64,000 bases of DNA from Olsenella intestinalis (lineage in GTDB: Bacteria; Actinomycetota; Coriobacteriia; Coriobacteriales; Atopobiaceae), in contig NZ_JALGRK010000002.1 of the NCBI RefSeq assembly GCF_023276655.1, forward strand, positions 890,433 through 954,432. The letters are read 5' to 3'. The position numbers and the translations under genes are program-made. The notes under the pieces are model-generated. The model worked only from the letters and a program-made list of their open reading frames with translations, was not told where the DNA came from and did no database searches. Of the stretch, positions 41,971 to 50,701 are shown one piece after another (positions within the stretch are counted from its first letter, which is position 1; each line of letters begins with the position of its first letter).

Positions 41971-42291
41971 CTAGGCCCGCCTCGCGTCGAGCTCTCCGGC
42001 AAGCTCTCCCAGCGTAACGCCGTACTTCTCGCACACCACCAGCAGGTGGTACAGGAGGTCGCCCATCTCGTAGCGAATGTGATCGTGGTCCTCGTCCTTG
42101 CACGCCATGATAATTTCGCTCGACTCCTCGGCGAGCTTCGACAGCAGCTTGTCGCCCGCGCACTCCGCGAGCAGCCGCACGGTGTAGGACCCCTCGGGTC
42201 GCTCGGTCGCGCGCTCGTGGATCACCCGCGCCAGCCCCTCCAGGGTCGGCCCGATCTCCATCTCCTGCACGTTTGCCGTACGCTCGCCCAT
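41971..42291 (-). CDS. hisE: phosphoribosyl-ATP pyrophosphatase
   Basis: It hydrolyses PR-ATP to PR-AMP, step 2 of histidine synthesis. The 106 residues show the MazG-like fold with LAEESSEIIMACKDEDHDHIRYEMGDLLYHLLV, whose Glu/Asp residues bind metal. AAGGAGG inside the end of hisI precedes the ATG at 42291. It is the last gene of the his operon; behind it lies the repeat-and-hairpin region. Confidence 0.92.
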   Translation of the reverse strand: MGERTANVQEMEIGPTLEGLARVIHERATERPEGSYTVRLLAECAGDKLLSKLAEESSEIIMACKDEDHDHIRYEMGDLLYHLLVVCEKYGVTLGELAGELDARRA

Positions 42292-42292
42292 C

Positions 42293-42682
42293 CTAGGCCT
42301 CCTTGCCCATAGTCAGTTCGCGATAGAAGCAGCTCCTCGCGCCCGTGTGGCAGGCGGGGCCGGGAGAGTCCACCTCATAGATCAGCGTGTCGGCGTCGCA
42401 GTCGACGAGCACGCGCCGCACGCTCTGCATGTTCCCACTCGTCGCGCCCTTGTTCCACAGCTCGCGCCGCGAGCGCGACCAGAACCACGAGGTGCCCGTC
42501 TCGAACGTCAGCCGCAGCGCCTCCTCGTTTGCCCACGCGACCATGAGCACCTCGCCCGTGTCGTGCTGCTGCACGACCACGGTGACAAGCCCGCGCTCGT
42601 CGAAGCGCACGGGTGTCGAGGCCAGGTCCGCCGAGACGAGCTTCTCGCCGGCATAGATGCCCTCTCCCAGGCTCTCCTCCAT
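42293..42682 (-). CDS. hisI: phosphoribosyl-AMP cyclohydrolase
   Basis: It opens the adenine ring of PR-AMP, step 3 of histidine synthesis. The 129 residues contain VLMVAWANEEAL, the TSWFWSRSRRELWNKGATSGN block, and the metal ligands in DCDADTLIYEV and CHTGARSCFYR. The start at 42682 has GGAGAG close upstream; the longer frame runs into hisF. HisI and HisE are separate proteins here, 1 base apart. Confidence 0.93.
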   Translation of the reverse strand: MEESLGEGIYAGEKLVSADLASTPVRFDERGLVTVVVQQHDTGEVLMVAWANEEALRLTFETGTSWFWSRSRRELWNKGATSGNMQSVRRVLVDCDADTLIYEVDSPGPACHTGARSCFYRELTMGKEA

Positions 42683-42704
42683 CGCTCTCCTCTCCCCTAC
42701 CGCG

Positions 42705-43472
<768 letters not shown>

Positions 43473-43502
43473 GCTGCATCCTCTCGATGGTCTCCTGCGC
43501 GC

Positions 43503-44237
43503 CTACGACGCCGCGGCGAGCGCGTCCTCCAGGGTGAAGCTCCCCTCGAAGATCGCCCGCCCGCTGATGGCGCCCTCGATGACGTCGTCGCCGGCCGCGG
43601 CCAGGGCGCGGATGTCGTCCAGGCCCGCGATGCCGCCCGAGGCGACCACGGGAAAGCCCGCGACGCCCGCGATGTGCACGTAGCTCTCGACGTCGATGCC
43701 GCACTGCATGCCGTCGCGACTGACGTCGGTAAAAACCAGGTGGCGAAAGCCCAGCTCGGCGAGGCTGCCCACGAGCTCGTCGGCCGAGGTCTCGGCCCCC
43801 TCGCGCCAGCCGTTGACGCGCACCATGCCGTCCTTCGCCGCAACGTCCGCGACCGCGTGCTCGGCAAAGTCGCGGGCTGCCACGCGCGCGAAGTCGGGGT
43901 CGCGCACCAGCGCGGTGCCGATGGCCACGCGCGAGCATCCCATGTCCACGAGCCGCTCGAGCGTCGCCGCGTCGCGCACGCCGCCGCCGGTGTCCACGGA
44001 CACCCCCTCGACGCCGCAGATGCCCGCAATCGCACGGGCGTTCCTCTCGCACGCGTCCTCGTCCTCGCCGAGCGCCGCCGACAGGTCGACCACGTGGATC
44101 CACGTGGCGCCGCGCGCGCAAAAGTCGCGCGCCACGGCCACCGGGTCGCTCGAGTAGACGTCCATCTGCGAGCGGTCGCCGCGCCTCAGTCGCACAACCT
44201 GCCCGGCCACGAGGTCGATCGCGGGAAAGAAGATCAT
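43503..44237 (-). CDS. hisA: phosphoribosylformimino-5-aminoimidazole carboxamide ribotide isomerase
   Basis: A 244-residue beta/alpha-barrel isomerase, step 4 of the pathway. Conserved blocks are FFPAIDLVAGQVVRLRRGD with the catalytic Asp, DTGGGVRD, FTDVSRDGMQCGID with the second Asp, and ASGGIAGLDDI. It begins 3 bases after hisH. Confidence 0.95.
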   Translation of the reverse strand: MIFFPAIDLVAGQVVRLRRGDRSQMDVYSSDPVAVARDFCARGATWIHVVDLSAALGEDEDACERNARAIAGICGVEGVSVDTGGGVRDAATLERLVDMGCSRVAIGTALVRDPDFARVAARDFAEHAVADVAAKDGMVRVNGWREGAETSADELVGSLAELGFRHLVFTDVSRDGMQCGIDVESYVHIAGVAGFPVVASGGIAGLDDIRALAAAGDDVIEGAISGRAIFEGSFTLEDALAAAS

Positions 44238-44240
44238 GGG

Positions 44241-44900
44241 CTACCCCCTCGCCACGTTCACGAAGTTACCGAGAAGAGCCAAGCCTACGCGGGAGCTCTT
44301 CTCGGGATGGAACTGCACGCCGAAGACGTTGTCCCTCCAGACGGCGGAGGCGAAGCTGCGCGCGTAGTGCGTGCGCGTGGCGACCACGTCGGCGTCCACG
44401 TCGTCGGCGAGCGCGAACGAGTGCGTGAAGTAGAGGTTCGCGCCGTCCGGCACGTCGACGAAGAGCGGGCAGCGCCTGCCGTGCTCCGTCAGGTGCGCCT
44501 GGTCCCAGCCCACGTGCGGCACCTTGAGCCGGTCGGACTCGAGGCGCGTGACCGACCCGCGCAGCACGCCCAGGCCGGGCACCCACTCGCCGCCGAACGA
44601 CGACGCGGCCGCATGCTCGGCGCCGCGCGTGAACAGGACCTGGAGCCCCAGGCAGATGCCGAGAAACGGCGTGCCCTTCGCGATCGTCTCGACGATGGCG
44701 TCCGCCTGGCCGCTCGCCTTCAGGCTCGCCATGGCGTCCTCGAAGCTGCCCACTCCCGGCAGGATCACCGCCGAGGCGGCGGCGATGTCTGCGGGGTCGG
44801 ACGAGGCAAAGGCGCTGCCGCCCACCGCGTTGACCGAGCGCACGACGCTCTGAAGGTTGCCCTTCTGGTAGTCGACGACCACGATGTCGCCGCGCAGCAT
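44241..44900 (-). CDS. hisH: imidazole glycerol phosphate synthase glutaminase subunit
   Basis: A class I glutamine amidotransferase supplying ammonia to HisF. The 219 residues show the nucleophile Cys in FLGICLGLQVLF (near residue 83) and the His-Glu pair in FGVQFHPEKSS (near 196-201). The start overlaps the hisB stop; the longer frame is hisB in another frame. The codons for HPEKSS and LALLGNF carry two facing copies of the CGAGAAGAGC repeat. Confidence 0.95.
   Translation of the reverse strand: MLRGDIVVVDYQKGNLQSVVRSVNAVGGSAFASSDPADIAAASAVILPGVGSFEDAMASLKASGQADAIVETIAKGTPFLGICLGLQVLFTRGAEHAAASSFGGEWVPGLGVLRGSVTRLESDRLKVPHVGWDQAHLTEHGRRCPLFVDVPDGANLYFTHSFALADDVDADVVATRTHYARSFASAVWRDNVFGVQFHPEKSSRVGLALLGNFVNVARG
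44270..44304. repeat. facing pair of the CGAGAAGAGC repeat inside hisH
   Basis: CGAGAAGAGC at 44270-44279 and its reverse complement GCTCTTCTCG at 44295-44304 are 15 bases apart and can form a perfect 10-bp stem. They belong to a family of 29 copies of the core 9-mer in the window. Six of these lie between genes: 8048-8056, 10553-10561, 23869-23877, 25993-26001, 54923-54931 and 59023-59031. The remaining positions are in the findings list. Confidence 0.8.
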
Positions 44901-45484
44901 CAGAGGCTCCCCTTGGTGGAGGGCACGCCGGTGACGCGCGCGTCGGCCTCGACGGCGGCGCGAAGCGCGCGTCCGCACGCCTTGAAGGTCGCCTCGATGA
45001 TGTGGTGCGCGTTGTCGCCGGCGAGCTTGCGCAGGTGCAGCGTGATGCCAGCGTCGCGGGCAAGGCCCGCAAAGAACTCGCGCGCGAGCTCGCAGTCGAA
45101 GGTGCCGACCTTCTCGGCGACGATGTCCACGTCCCAGAAGAGCTCGCCGCGCCCCGAGACGTCGATGGCGGCGAGCACAAGCGCCTCGTCCATGGGGATC
45201 GCGGCGTCGCCGAAGCGGCCGATGCCGCGCTTGTCTCCGAGCGCCTCGCGGATGGCCTGGCCGATCACGATGCCCACGTCCTCCACGGTGTGGTGGTCGT
45301 CGACCCAGGTGTCGCCCTTCGCGCGCACGGTCAGGTCGCACAGCGAGTGGCGCCCGAGCGCGCTCAGCATGTGGTCGAAGAAGCCGACGCCGGTCTCGAC
45401 GTCGCAGGCGCCGCTGCCGTCCAGGTCGATCGTGACGCTGATGTCGGTCTCGTTGGTCTTGCGCTCCACGGTCGCACGTCTCAT
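44900..45484 (-). CDS. hisB: imidazoleglycerol-phosphate dehydratase
   Basis: A 194-residue Mn enzyme without the N-terminal phosphatase domain found in enterobacterial HisB. Duplicated metal motifs are visible: FFDHMLSALGRHS and DDHHTVEDVGIVIGQA in the first half, FGDAAIPMDEAL and TLHLRKLAGDNAHHIIEATFKA in the second. Histidinol-phosphatase is therefore not in this operon. It overlaps hisC and hisH at its two ends. Confidence 0.95.
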   Translation of the reverse strand: MRRATVERKTNETDISVTIDLDGSGACDVETGVGFFDHMLSALGRHSLCDLTVRAKGDTWVDDHHTVEDVGIVIGQAIREALGDKRGIGRFGDAAIPMDEALVLAAIDVSGRGELFWDVDIVAEKVGTFDCELAREFFAGLARDAGITLHLRKLAGDNAHHIIEATFKACGRALRAAVEADARVTGVPSTKGSL

Positions 45485-46581
45485 CGCGCGTCCCCCTCTC
45501 GAATCAGGATCGACATCGCCTCGATGACGATGTCGTTCTCTTCTCTCGTTCCCACGCTGATGCGCAGGCAGTCATGGGTGTCGGGCGCGCCCGAAAGGTC
45601 GCGCACCAGGATGGAGAACTCGTCGCGCAGCCACTCGCGGACCCCGTGCGCGCCGGGCACGCGCACGAGCAGGAAGTTGGCGTCGCTCGGCCAGACGCGC
45701 ACGCCGGGCAGCCCCGCGAGGGCGGCCGCGAGGCGCTCGCGCTCGGCGCGGATCTCCTCGATCGTTGCGGCGAGCTCGTCCCGCGCGCGGCAGACCTCAA
45801 GGGCCGCCGCCTGCGAGAACACGTTGACCGAATACGGCTGGCGCACCGCGGCGAGCGCGCCCACGAGAACCTCGGGCCCGATCAGGTAGCCCACGCGCGC
45901 GCCGGCCAGGCACAGCGCCTTCGAGAACGTGCGCAGCACGGCAAGGTTGGGACACTCGTCGAGCAGCGGCTCGGCCGATGCGCCCTCGCGGGCGAACTCG
46001 ATGTAGGCCTCGTCGACGAGCACGACGCCCGGCGTGGCCGCGCAGAGCCTGCGGACGTCCGCAGGCGAGAAGAGCGTGCCCGTCGGGTTGTTGGGCGAGC
46101 ACACAATCGTGAGCGTGGCCTCGCTTGCGGCAGCGACGAGCGCATCCACGTCGACCTCGAAGGTCTCGGCGTCGCGCGGCACCTCGACGACCTCGGTCTC
46201 CACGAGCTCGGCGTAGAGCTTGTAGACCGTGAAGGTTGGCGGGCACGTGACGAGCCTGCGCCCGCGGCCGCCGAGGGCCAGGAACAGGTTGAAGAGCAGC
46301 TCGTCGCCACCGTTTCCCACGATGACGCGCTCGGGCGCCACGCCGTGCCACGCCGCGATCTCGGCGCGCAGCTCGTCGGAGAGGGGCTTCGGGTAGCGGT
46401 TCGTAACCGCGCCCGCGAGCGCCTCGGCCACGCGCGTGCGGACGCCCTCGGGCAGGCCGAAGGTGTTCTCGTTGGCCGAGAGGTTGATGCGCGCCGGCGA
46501 GAAGGCCGGGTCGTAGGGCTCGAGCGCCGCGGCCGAAGGCCGCAGGAGCGTGCGCAGGTCGTATGTGGTCGCGCCCGTCAT
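45481..46581 (-). CDS. hisC: histidinol-phosphate aminotransferase
   Basis: A 366-residue PLP aminotransferase of fold type I. It has LSANENTFGLPEGVR near the start, VGNGGDELLFNLF, SPNNPTGTLFSPADV, VLVDEAYIEFA, and the PLP lysine in LRTFSKALCLAGARVGYL. The start overlaps the hisD stop (ATGA). Order in the operon: hisD-hisC-hisB. Confidence 0.94.
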   Translation of the reverse strand: MTGATTYDLRTLLRPSAAALEPYDPAFSPARINLSANENTFGLPEGVRTRVAEALAGAVTNRYPKPLSDELRAEIAAWHGVAPERVIVGNGGDELLFNLFLALGGRGRRLVTCPPTFTVYKLYAELVETEVVEVPRDAETFEVDVDALVAAASEATLTIVCSPNNPTGTLFSPADVRRLCAATPGVVLVDEAYIEFAREGASAEPLLDECPNLAVLRTFSKALCLAGARVGYLIGPEVLVGALAAVRQPYSVNVFSQAAALEVCRARDELAATIEEIRAERERLAAALAGLPGVRVWPSDANFLLVRVPGAHGVREWLRDEFSILVRDLSGAPDTHDCLRISVGTREENDIVIEAMSILIREGDAR

Positions 46582-48095
46582 CGGGCCTCCCCCGCTCCGT
46601 CGGTCGTGGGCGCGTCGGTCGCGCCGGCGCCGGCGTCGGGCGCGGTGGTGTCGCCGTCAGCCGCAGCGGGCGCGGAAGCGGCGGGCGCGCTCTTCTCGGC
46701 GGCCGTCGTCGCGGCGATGTTGGGCACGCCGGGCTTGGAGAGCCTCGTGGGCCAGGCGCAGCTCATGGCGTCGGCGCAGGTGGACAGGAAGCCCGCAAGG
46801 CCGCTTCCGCCCGCGTCGAGCAGCCTCTCGCGCATGCCCACCGAGAGCGCGTGCGCCCAGAGGCCCTCCGCCTGCGCGAGGGTCTTGACCGCCGGGGCGT
46901 CGCGGCGCAGGCCCTCGGGCGTGTAGGCGATGACGCTCGAGCGCTTGCAGAAGTCGTAGACGCCGAGCGGGTCCGAGAAGAGCGCGGTGCCGCCGGTCGG
47001 CAGCGTGTGGTTGGGCCCGGCGACGTAGTCGCCGAGGGGCTCGGAGCTCCAGGGGCCGACGAAGATGGCGCCGGCGTTCTCGATGCGGCCGAGCAGGTCG
47101 AAGGCGCCGTCGCAGTGCAGCTCGAGGTGCTCGGGGGCGATGAGGTTGACGGCGTCGATCGCGGCGTCGAGCTCGGGCGTCACAACGACGAGCGCGTGCT
47201 CGAGCGAGGCGCGGGTGATGTCCTCGCGCGGGCTCTGGGAGAGCAGCAGCTCGGCGGCGGCCGCGGCGCGCTCGGGAAGCGTGGGGTCGGTGGTCACCAG
47301 GTAGCAGGTGGCCAGCGGGTCGTGCTCGGCCTGCGCCATGAGGTCGGCCGCGACGATGCTCGCGTGCGCCGAGGAGTCGGCCAGGACGCAGACCTCGGAG
47401 GGGCCGGCGACCATGTCGATCCCGACGTCGCCGGAGACGTAGCGCTTGGCGGCGGCCACGTAGGCGTTGCCGGGGCCGACGATCTTGGCGACCTTGGGGA
47501 TGGTCTCGGTGCCGTAGGCCACGGCCGCGACGGCCTGCGCGCCGCCCACGGCGTAGACCTCGTCGACGCCGGCGACCTTGGCCGCGGCGAGCGTGTAGGC
47601 GGAGAGCGACCCGTCCTTCTGCGGCGGGGTCACCATGACGATGCGGCGCACGCCCGCGACCTTGGCGGGAATGGCGTCCATGAGGACCGTGGAGGGGTAC
47701 TGCGCGCGGCCGCCCGGGACGTAGACTGCGACGGAGGGAAGCGGCGTCACCTTGACGCCGAGGATCGTGCCGTCGTCGCGCGTGGTGAACCAGGACTGCT
47801 CGCGCTCGCGCTCGTGGAACTCGCGGATCTGGGCGGCCGCCTGCTCGAGGGCCTTCATGAAGGCGGGGTCGACCATGCTCGGCGCCGCGTCCACGACCTC
47901 GTCGGGCACGCGGAAGGCGTCGGGGCATGCCCCGTCGAACTCGAGGCAGAAGTCACGCACGGCCTGGTCACCGCCCTCGCGAACGGCGTCCACGATCTTC
48001 TCGGCGGCGTCCATGATCTCGCGCGGCAGGGCGCTCGTGCGCTCGAGGGCCGCGGGCGTCAGGCGCTGGCCGCTCTTGAGGCGGATCTCTCTCAT
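46578..48095 (-). CDS. hisD: histidinol dehydrogenase with Ala/Pro-rich C-terminal tail
   Basis: This NAD- and Zn-dependent enzyme catalyses the last two steps to histidine. Of its 505 residues about 430 match the usual length. Typical blocks are [68 protein letters not shown] and [24 protein letters not shown]. After the family domain a tail of about 75 residues follows, its last 45 being almost only Ala, Pro, Asp, Gly and Thr. I chose the ATG at 48095; the much longer open frame to 49784 is antisense-like shadow over hisZG. Confidence 0.93.
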   Translation of the reverse strand: MREIRLKSGQRLTPAALERTSALPREIMDAAEKIVDAVREGGDQAVRDFCLEFDGACPDAFRVPDEVVDAAPSMVDPAFMKALEQAAAQIREFHEREREQSWFTTRDDGTILGVKVTPLPSVAVYVPGGRAQYPSTVLMDAIPAKVAGVRRIVMVTPPQKDGSLSAYTLAAAKVAGVDEVYAVGGAQAVAAVAYGTETIPKVAKIVGPGNAYVAAAKRYVSGDVGIDMVAGPSEVCVLADSSAHASIVAADLMAQAEHDPLATCYLVTTDPTLPERAAAAAELLLSQSPREDITRASLEHALVVVTPELDAAIDAVNLIAPEHLELHCDGAFDLLGRIENAGAIFVGPWSSEPLGDYVAGPNHTLPTGGTALFSDPLGVYDFCKRSSVIAYTPEGLRRDAPAVKTLAQAEGLWAHALSVGMRERLLDAGGSGLAGFLSTCADAMSCAWPTRLSKPGVPNIAATTAAEKSAPAASAPAAADGDTTAPDAGAGATDAPTTDGAGEAR

Positions 48096-49765
48096 TGGTC
48101 CTCCCTTGGGGTCTGTGCGACGGCCGCGGCCAGGCGCTCGGCCAAGCTGCGGATGCGCTCGTCGGTGCGGTAGGCGGCGGGTCCCGCGAAGAAGCGCGCG
48201 GTGCACTCCATCACGTCGTCGACGATGACGAGGTCGTTCTCGGCGAGCGTCGTCCCCGTTGCCGTGATGTCGACGATGCGGTCGGTCATGCCGACGATGG
48301 GGCCGAGCTCGATGTTGCCGTGCAGGGTCACGATGTCGACCTGCTGGCCGATGCGGTCGTAGTAGCTCTGGGTGATGCGCGGGTACTTGGTCGCGACGCG
48401 CACGGTGCCGCGCCAGCTGTATGCGGCCTCGGCCGCGCCGGCCTTCGCGGCGGGCTCGGCCACGACGAAGCGGCAGCCGCCGAAGTCGAGGTCGACGAGC
48501 TGGAGGAGGTCGTGGCCGGCCTCGAAGATGGAGTCGTAGCCGCAGATGCCGCAGTCGGCGCCGCCGTGGGCGACGAAGGCCGGGGCGTCCTGGGCGCGGA
48601 CGATGACGTACTCGTAGTCGCCGTCGCGCACGATGAGCTTGCGACCGAGGTCGGAAAGGGCACCTGTGGGCAGGCCCGCGGCCGCGAGCAGGCGGACGGA
48701 GTCCTTGAAGAGCGACCCCTTGGGGACGGCGATGCGCACGGGGCGCTCGCTCGCCGCGACGCCCTGGGTCACGACGCCGCTCTCGCCCTGCTCGCCGAGG
48801 ACCTCCTGCAGGCGCTCGAGAGAGAGCGCGAAGCCGCAGGCGGAGACGCCGGCGGCGCCGAAGTTGGCGAGCACCGCGTCGTAGCGGCCGCCGGAGGCGA
48901 TCGAGGCGGTCGTGCCCTCGGAGTAGCCCTTGAAGATGACGCCGGTGTAGTAGTCGAAGGAGTTGATGATCGAGAAGTCGAAGCTGATGCGCCCCGCGTC
49001 GAAGAGGTCTGCGACCTCGGCGGCGAAGGCGCGCAGCTCCGCGGTGCCACGGCGACCCTCGGGCACGCCGGCAGCCTCGAGGACGGCGTCGATCTTCTCG
49101 ATGACCTGGGTCCCTCCCGAGATGCGCGGCACCACGCGCAGGGCACGCGCGACGCCCTCGGGCAGGTCGGCTGCGGCCACGAGGTCGTCGAGGCTCACGA
49201 GGTCGCTCTGGTGCACGAGGGAGAGGATCTGCTCGCGCAGGCCCGCGTCGGAGACGCACTCGTCGAGGAGCGACATGAGCGGCGAGACCGACCCGCAGAC
49301 GATGCGCCACGAGGGCACGGCGAGCTCGCGCAGGGCGCAGGCGAGAAGGTCGACGACCTCGGCCTCGGGCGACGGGCCGTCTGCGGCGTAAAGCTCGATG
49401 CCGAGCTGGGTGAACTGGCGCGGCTGGCCCTTGAGCGAGGAGCCCTCGCGCACGACCGGCGCGGCGTAGCGCAGGCGGACGGGCCCCGCGTCGAGCGACA
49501 TGCGGCTCGAGACGAGGCGCGCGATGGGAAGCGTGAGGTCTGGGCGGACCATGAGGAGGCTGCCGTCGGCGTCGAAGAGCTGGAAGGGCGAGTCCTGGAT
49601 CTCGCCGCCGCGCTCGAGGGCCGAGCGGGTCTCGAGCAGGGGCGTCTCGATGGGCTCGTAGCCGTGGGCGGAGAAGCACTCGCGCACCACGCCCGAGATG
49701 CGCTCGCGTGCGCGGGCCTCGGTCGGGAGGATGTCCCTGAAGCCGTTTGGAGTTGCTGCCTTCAC
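48092..49765 (-). CDS. hisZG: HisZ-HisG fusion: ATP phosphoribosyltransferase regulatory and catalytic subunits in one chain
   Basis: The first enzyme of histidine synthesis. Residues 1 to about 330 are HisZ, a histidyl-tRNA-synthetase-like regulatory subunit (NGFRDILPTEA, MVRPDLTLPIARLVSSR, SFDYYTGVIFKGYSEG, IASGGRYDAVLANFG). Residues about 343-550 are a short-form HisG (VRIAVPKGSLFKDSVRLLA, DCGICGYDSIFEA, RVATKYPRITQSYY, LGPIVGMTDRIVDI). In most bacteria these are two proteins. There is no internal stop or frameshift, so the fusion is real as sequenced. I chose GTG 49765 (AGAGGGAG 6 bases upstream) over an earlier GTG at 49795 with no site. It heads the operon. Confidence 0.92.
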   Translation of the reverse strand: MKAATPNGFRDILPTEARARERISGVVRECFSAHGYEPIETPLLETRSALERGGEIQDSPFQLFDADGSLLMVRPDLTLPIARLVSSRMSLDAGPVRLRYAAPVVREGSSLKGQPRQFTQLGIELYAADGPSPEAEVVDLLACALRELAVPSWRIVCGSVSPLMSLLDECVSDAGLREQILSLVHQSDLVSLDDLVAAADLPEGVARALRVVPRISGGTQVIEKIDAVLEAAGVPEGRRGTAELRAFAAEVADLFDAGRISFDFSIINSFDYYTGVIFKGYSEGTTASIASGGRYDAVLANFGAAGVSACGFALSLERLQEVLGEQGESGVVTQGVAASERPVRIAVPKGSLFKDSVRLLAAAGLPTGALSDLGRKLIVRDGDYEYVIVRAQDAPAFVAHGGADCGICGYDSIFEAGHDLLQLVDLDFGGCRFVVAEPAAKAGAAEAAYSWRGTVRVATKYPRITQSYYDRIGQQVDIVTLHGNIELGPIVGMTDRIVDITATGTTLAENDLVIVDDVMECTARFFAGPAAYRTDERIRSLAERLAAAVAQTPREDQ

Positions 49766-49830
49766 GCCGTCTCCCTCTCGCCAAGCGCCCAGCACGGGAC
49801 TCCCCCGCGCCGAGCGCGCATTGAAATCGT

Positions 49831-49846
49831 CGTGGTGCGCACCACG
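49831..49846. promoter_or_regulatory. 16-bp perfect palindrome in the his leader
   Basis: CGTGGTGCGCACCACG lies about 65 bases upstream of the hisZG start. As RNA it would form a stem with no loop room, so a dimeric protein site is more likely. It may control the his operon. Confidence 0.45.
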
Positions 49847-49926
49847 GTAGAGCGCCCTGGTGGCAACCGGCTCGACGTCGTGGCGTGCGGTCGACCTTAT
49901 CGGTGCATGCCGCGTCGTCGGAAACT

Positions 49927-49946
49927 CACTTTATCACACTAAAGTG
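49927..49946. promoter_or_regulatory. inverted repeat at the his promoter
   Basis: CACTTTA-TCACAC-TAAAGTG is a 7+7 inverted repeat. On the minus strand a TATACT (-10 like, 49984-49979) lies 33 bases upstream with no good -35 box, so the inverted repeat would sit near or just after the transcription start. The remaining sequence between hisZG and ybaK holds no gene. Confidence 0.45.
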
Positions 49947-50059
49947 ATAGGGGTAGCTTACGTCTTATACGGTACGCGAGTATAGGGTGCGTACCCGATT
50001 GCTAACGGTTTCGTAATTTGTCTTCTGGCACGCGGCTAACGCCGCTTGCGAGCGGTGAG

Positions 50060-50557
50060 CTAGCGCACGATGTCGGCGAAGGTGGCACCGATGAAGGAGG
50101 CGAGCTGCTCGGGGTCGAGGCGCAGCGAGATGCCGCGACGGCCGCCAGAGATGCCGATCTCGTCGAAGAGCTGGGCGGTCTCGTCGATCAGGGTCGGGAA
50201 CTGCTTCTTCATGCCCACGGGGGTGCAGCCACCGCGGACGTAGCCGGTCGTGGGCTCGAGGTCCTTGACGTGCATCATGGTGAGGCTCTTCTCGCCCGCC
50301 GCGGCAGCGGCCTTCTTGAGGTCGAGCTCCTCGGCGACGGGAATGCAGCAGACGACATGCCCTCCCGAGAGGGTCACGGTGACGAGCGTCTTGAAGGCGG
50401 AGTCGGGGTCCTCGCCGAGGGCCTCGGAGATGCGCACGCCCACGCCGGACGAGAGGTCCTCGTTGTCGGCGTCGTAGCTCTGAAGCGTGTACGCGATGCC
50501 GCCGCGTTCGAGCTCTCGCATGGCGTTGGTCTTCTGGACGCGATTCTTTTTGGCCAT
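50060..50557 (-). CDS. ybaK: Cys-tRNA(Pro)/Cys-tRNA(Cys) deacylase (YbaK/EbsC family)
   Basis: A 165-residue editing enzyme that removes Cys from misacylated tRNA-Pro. The family pattern is visible: KTLVTVTLSGGHVVCCIPVAEELDLKKAAAA, KDLEPTTGYVRGGCTPVGMKKQFPTLIDETA and the C-terminal ISGGRRGISLRLDPEQL. The ATG at 50557 has AAGGTGAG 4 bases upstream. It stands alone between the his promoter region and the CPBP gene. Confidence 0.92.
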   Translation of the reverse strand: MAKKNRVQKTNAMRELERGGIAYTLQSYDADNEDLSSGVGVRISEALGEDPDSAFKTLVTVTLSGGHVVCCIPVAEELDLKKAAAAAGEKSLTMMHVKDLEPTTGYVRGGCTPVGMKKQFPTLIDETAQLFDEIGISGGRRGISLRLDPEQLASFIGATFADIVR

Positions 50558-50701
50558 CGTCTCACCTTCCCGGCTGCCTTCGCCCGCACGTGTCACGTCG
50601 CACGAGCCGTGGCTCGCCCGACCTTGACACACCTACGAAACGTTAGTCCTTCCGGACTCCAGCGTCTAGAGCCAGGCGCGACGCCCCCAAGAATGATACG
50701 T

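Noticed and set aside
46578-49784. hisD as a 1,068-residue protein
   Set aside because: Beyond residue 505 counted from the end, the frame is an Arg-rich shadow of hisZG; a clear start exists at 48095.
49800-49920. T-box riboswitch before hisZG
   Set aside because: Some bases resemble the T-box core, but in the wrong orientation and without specifier or antiterminator stems that I could build.
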